Part shown: in pieces, positions 21,428 to 21,472 of the stretch | Layout: each line of letters opens with the position of its first letter | Position numbering within the stretch: the stretch's first letter is position 1 | From: Clostridiales bacterium | GTDB lineage: Bacteria; Bacillota; Clostridia; Christensenellales; Aristaeellaceae | Assembly: GCA_004556545.1 (NCBI GenBank) | Contig: SFGO01000038.1 | Span: forward strand, 1 to 21,472 | DNA: 21,472 nt | Reading direction: 5' to 3' | The notes under the pieces: model-generated | Database searches by the model: none | The model's input: only the letters and a program-made list of their open reading frames with translations | Told to the model about the DNA's origin: nothing | Position numbers and translations under genes: made by a program

Positions 21428-21472
21428 TCCTCGTTTCGGTTGACGGCTGCCAGTCGCTAGCTGCCTTCGGCA

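Overview
The window looks like a chromosomal segment of a moderately GC-rich Gram-positive anaerobe of the class Clostridia (Bacillota). The reasons are strong GGAGG-type ribosome binding sites, sigma-A promoters, class B sortases with FctA-type pilins, C-terminal sorting signals on surface proteins, an IDH1-like NADP isocitrate dehydrogenase and a nickel-dependent lactate racemase. Species cannot be told from the sequence. No rRNA, tRNA, CRISPR array, transposase or phage module was recognised.

Left part (1-10130, nearly all minus strand). After a non-coding stretch with three copies of a 102-bp tandem repeat, a perfect bidirectional terminator and two-hairpin palindromic repeats (1-652), there is one long operon read right to left. 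From its probable promoter near 10105-10133 it runs: long leader, secreted SH3b protein, 1183-aa InlB-repeat adhesin, small DivIVA-like protein, SipA-like inactive signal peptidase homologue, FctA-type major pilin, class B sortase, small FctB-like pilin, second class B sortase. The order adhesin-SipA-FctA-class B sortase-FctB is that of the streptococcal FCT (T-antigen) pilus islands. The SipA homologue also carries the same two catalytic-residue losses as streptococcal SipA (Ser to Asp, Lys to Gly). This pilus operon, with its non-LPXTG sorting signals and extra DivIVA-like member, is the most interesting system in the window.

Middle part (10140-15100). An AT-rich intergenic region holds an orphan perfect terminator and other inverted repeats. 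It is followed by larA (plus), icd (minus, convergent, shared terminator), a Cof-type HAD phosphatase (plus, divergent from icd) and a DUF5131/Gp37-Gp68 protein (minus).

Right part (15100-18480, plus strand). Divergent consensus promoters separate the DUF5131 gene from a tight cluster: methylated-DNA-protein cysteine methyltransferase, a P-loop kinase/GNAT acetyltransferase fusion (4-bp overlap) and an AraC-type regulator. Then comes a secreted ZinT-like protein with a long inverted repeat over its translation start region.

End part (18488-21472, minus strand). A glycolytic pair, tpiA then gpmI, is separated by an intergenic region packed with palindromes. A terminator at 21259-21286 suggests that another minus-strand gene ends just beyond the window. 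Several open frames begin upstream of their real start; where a promoter or a ribosome binding site decides the start, the shorter gene is given.
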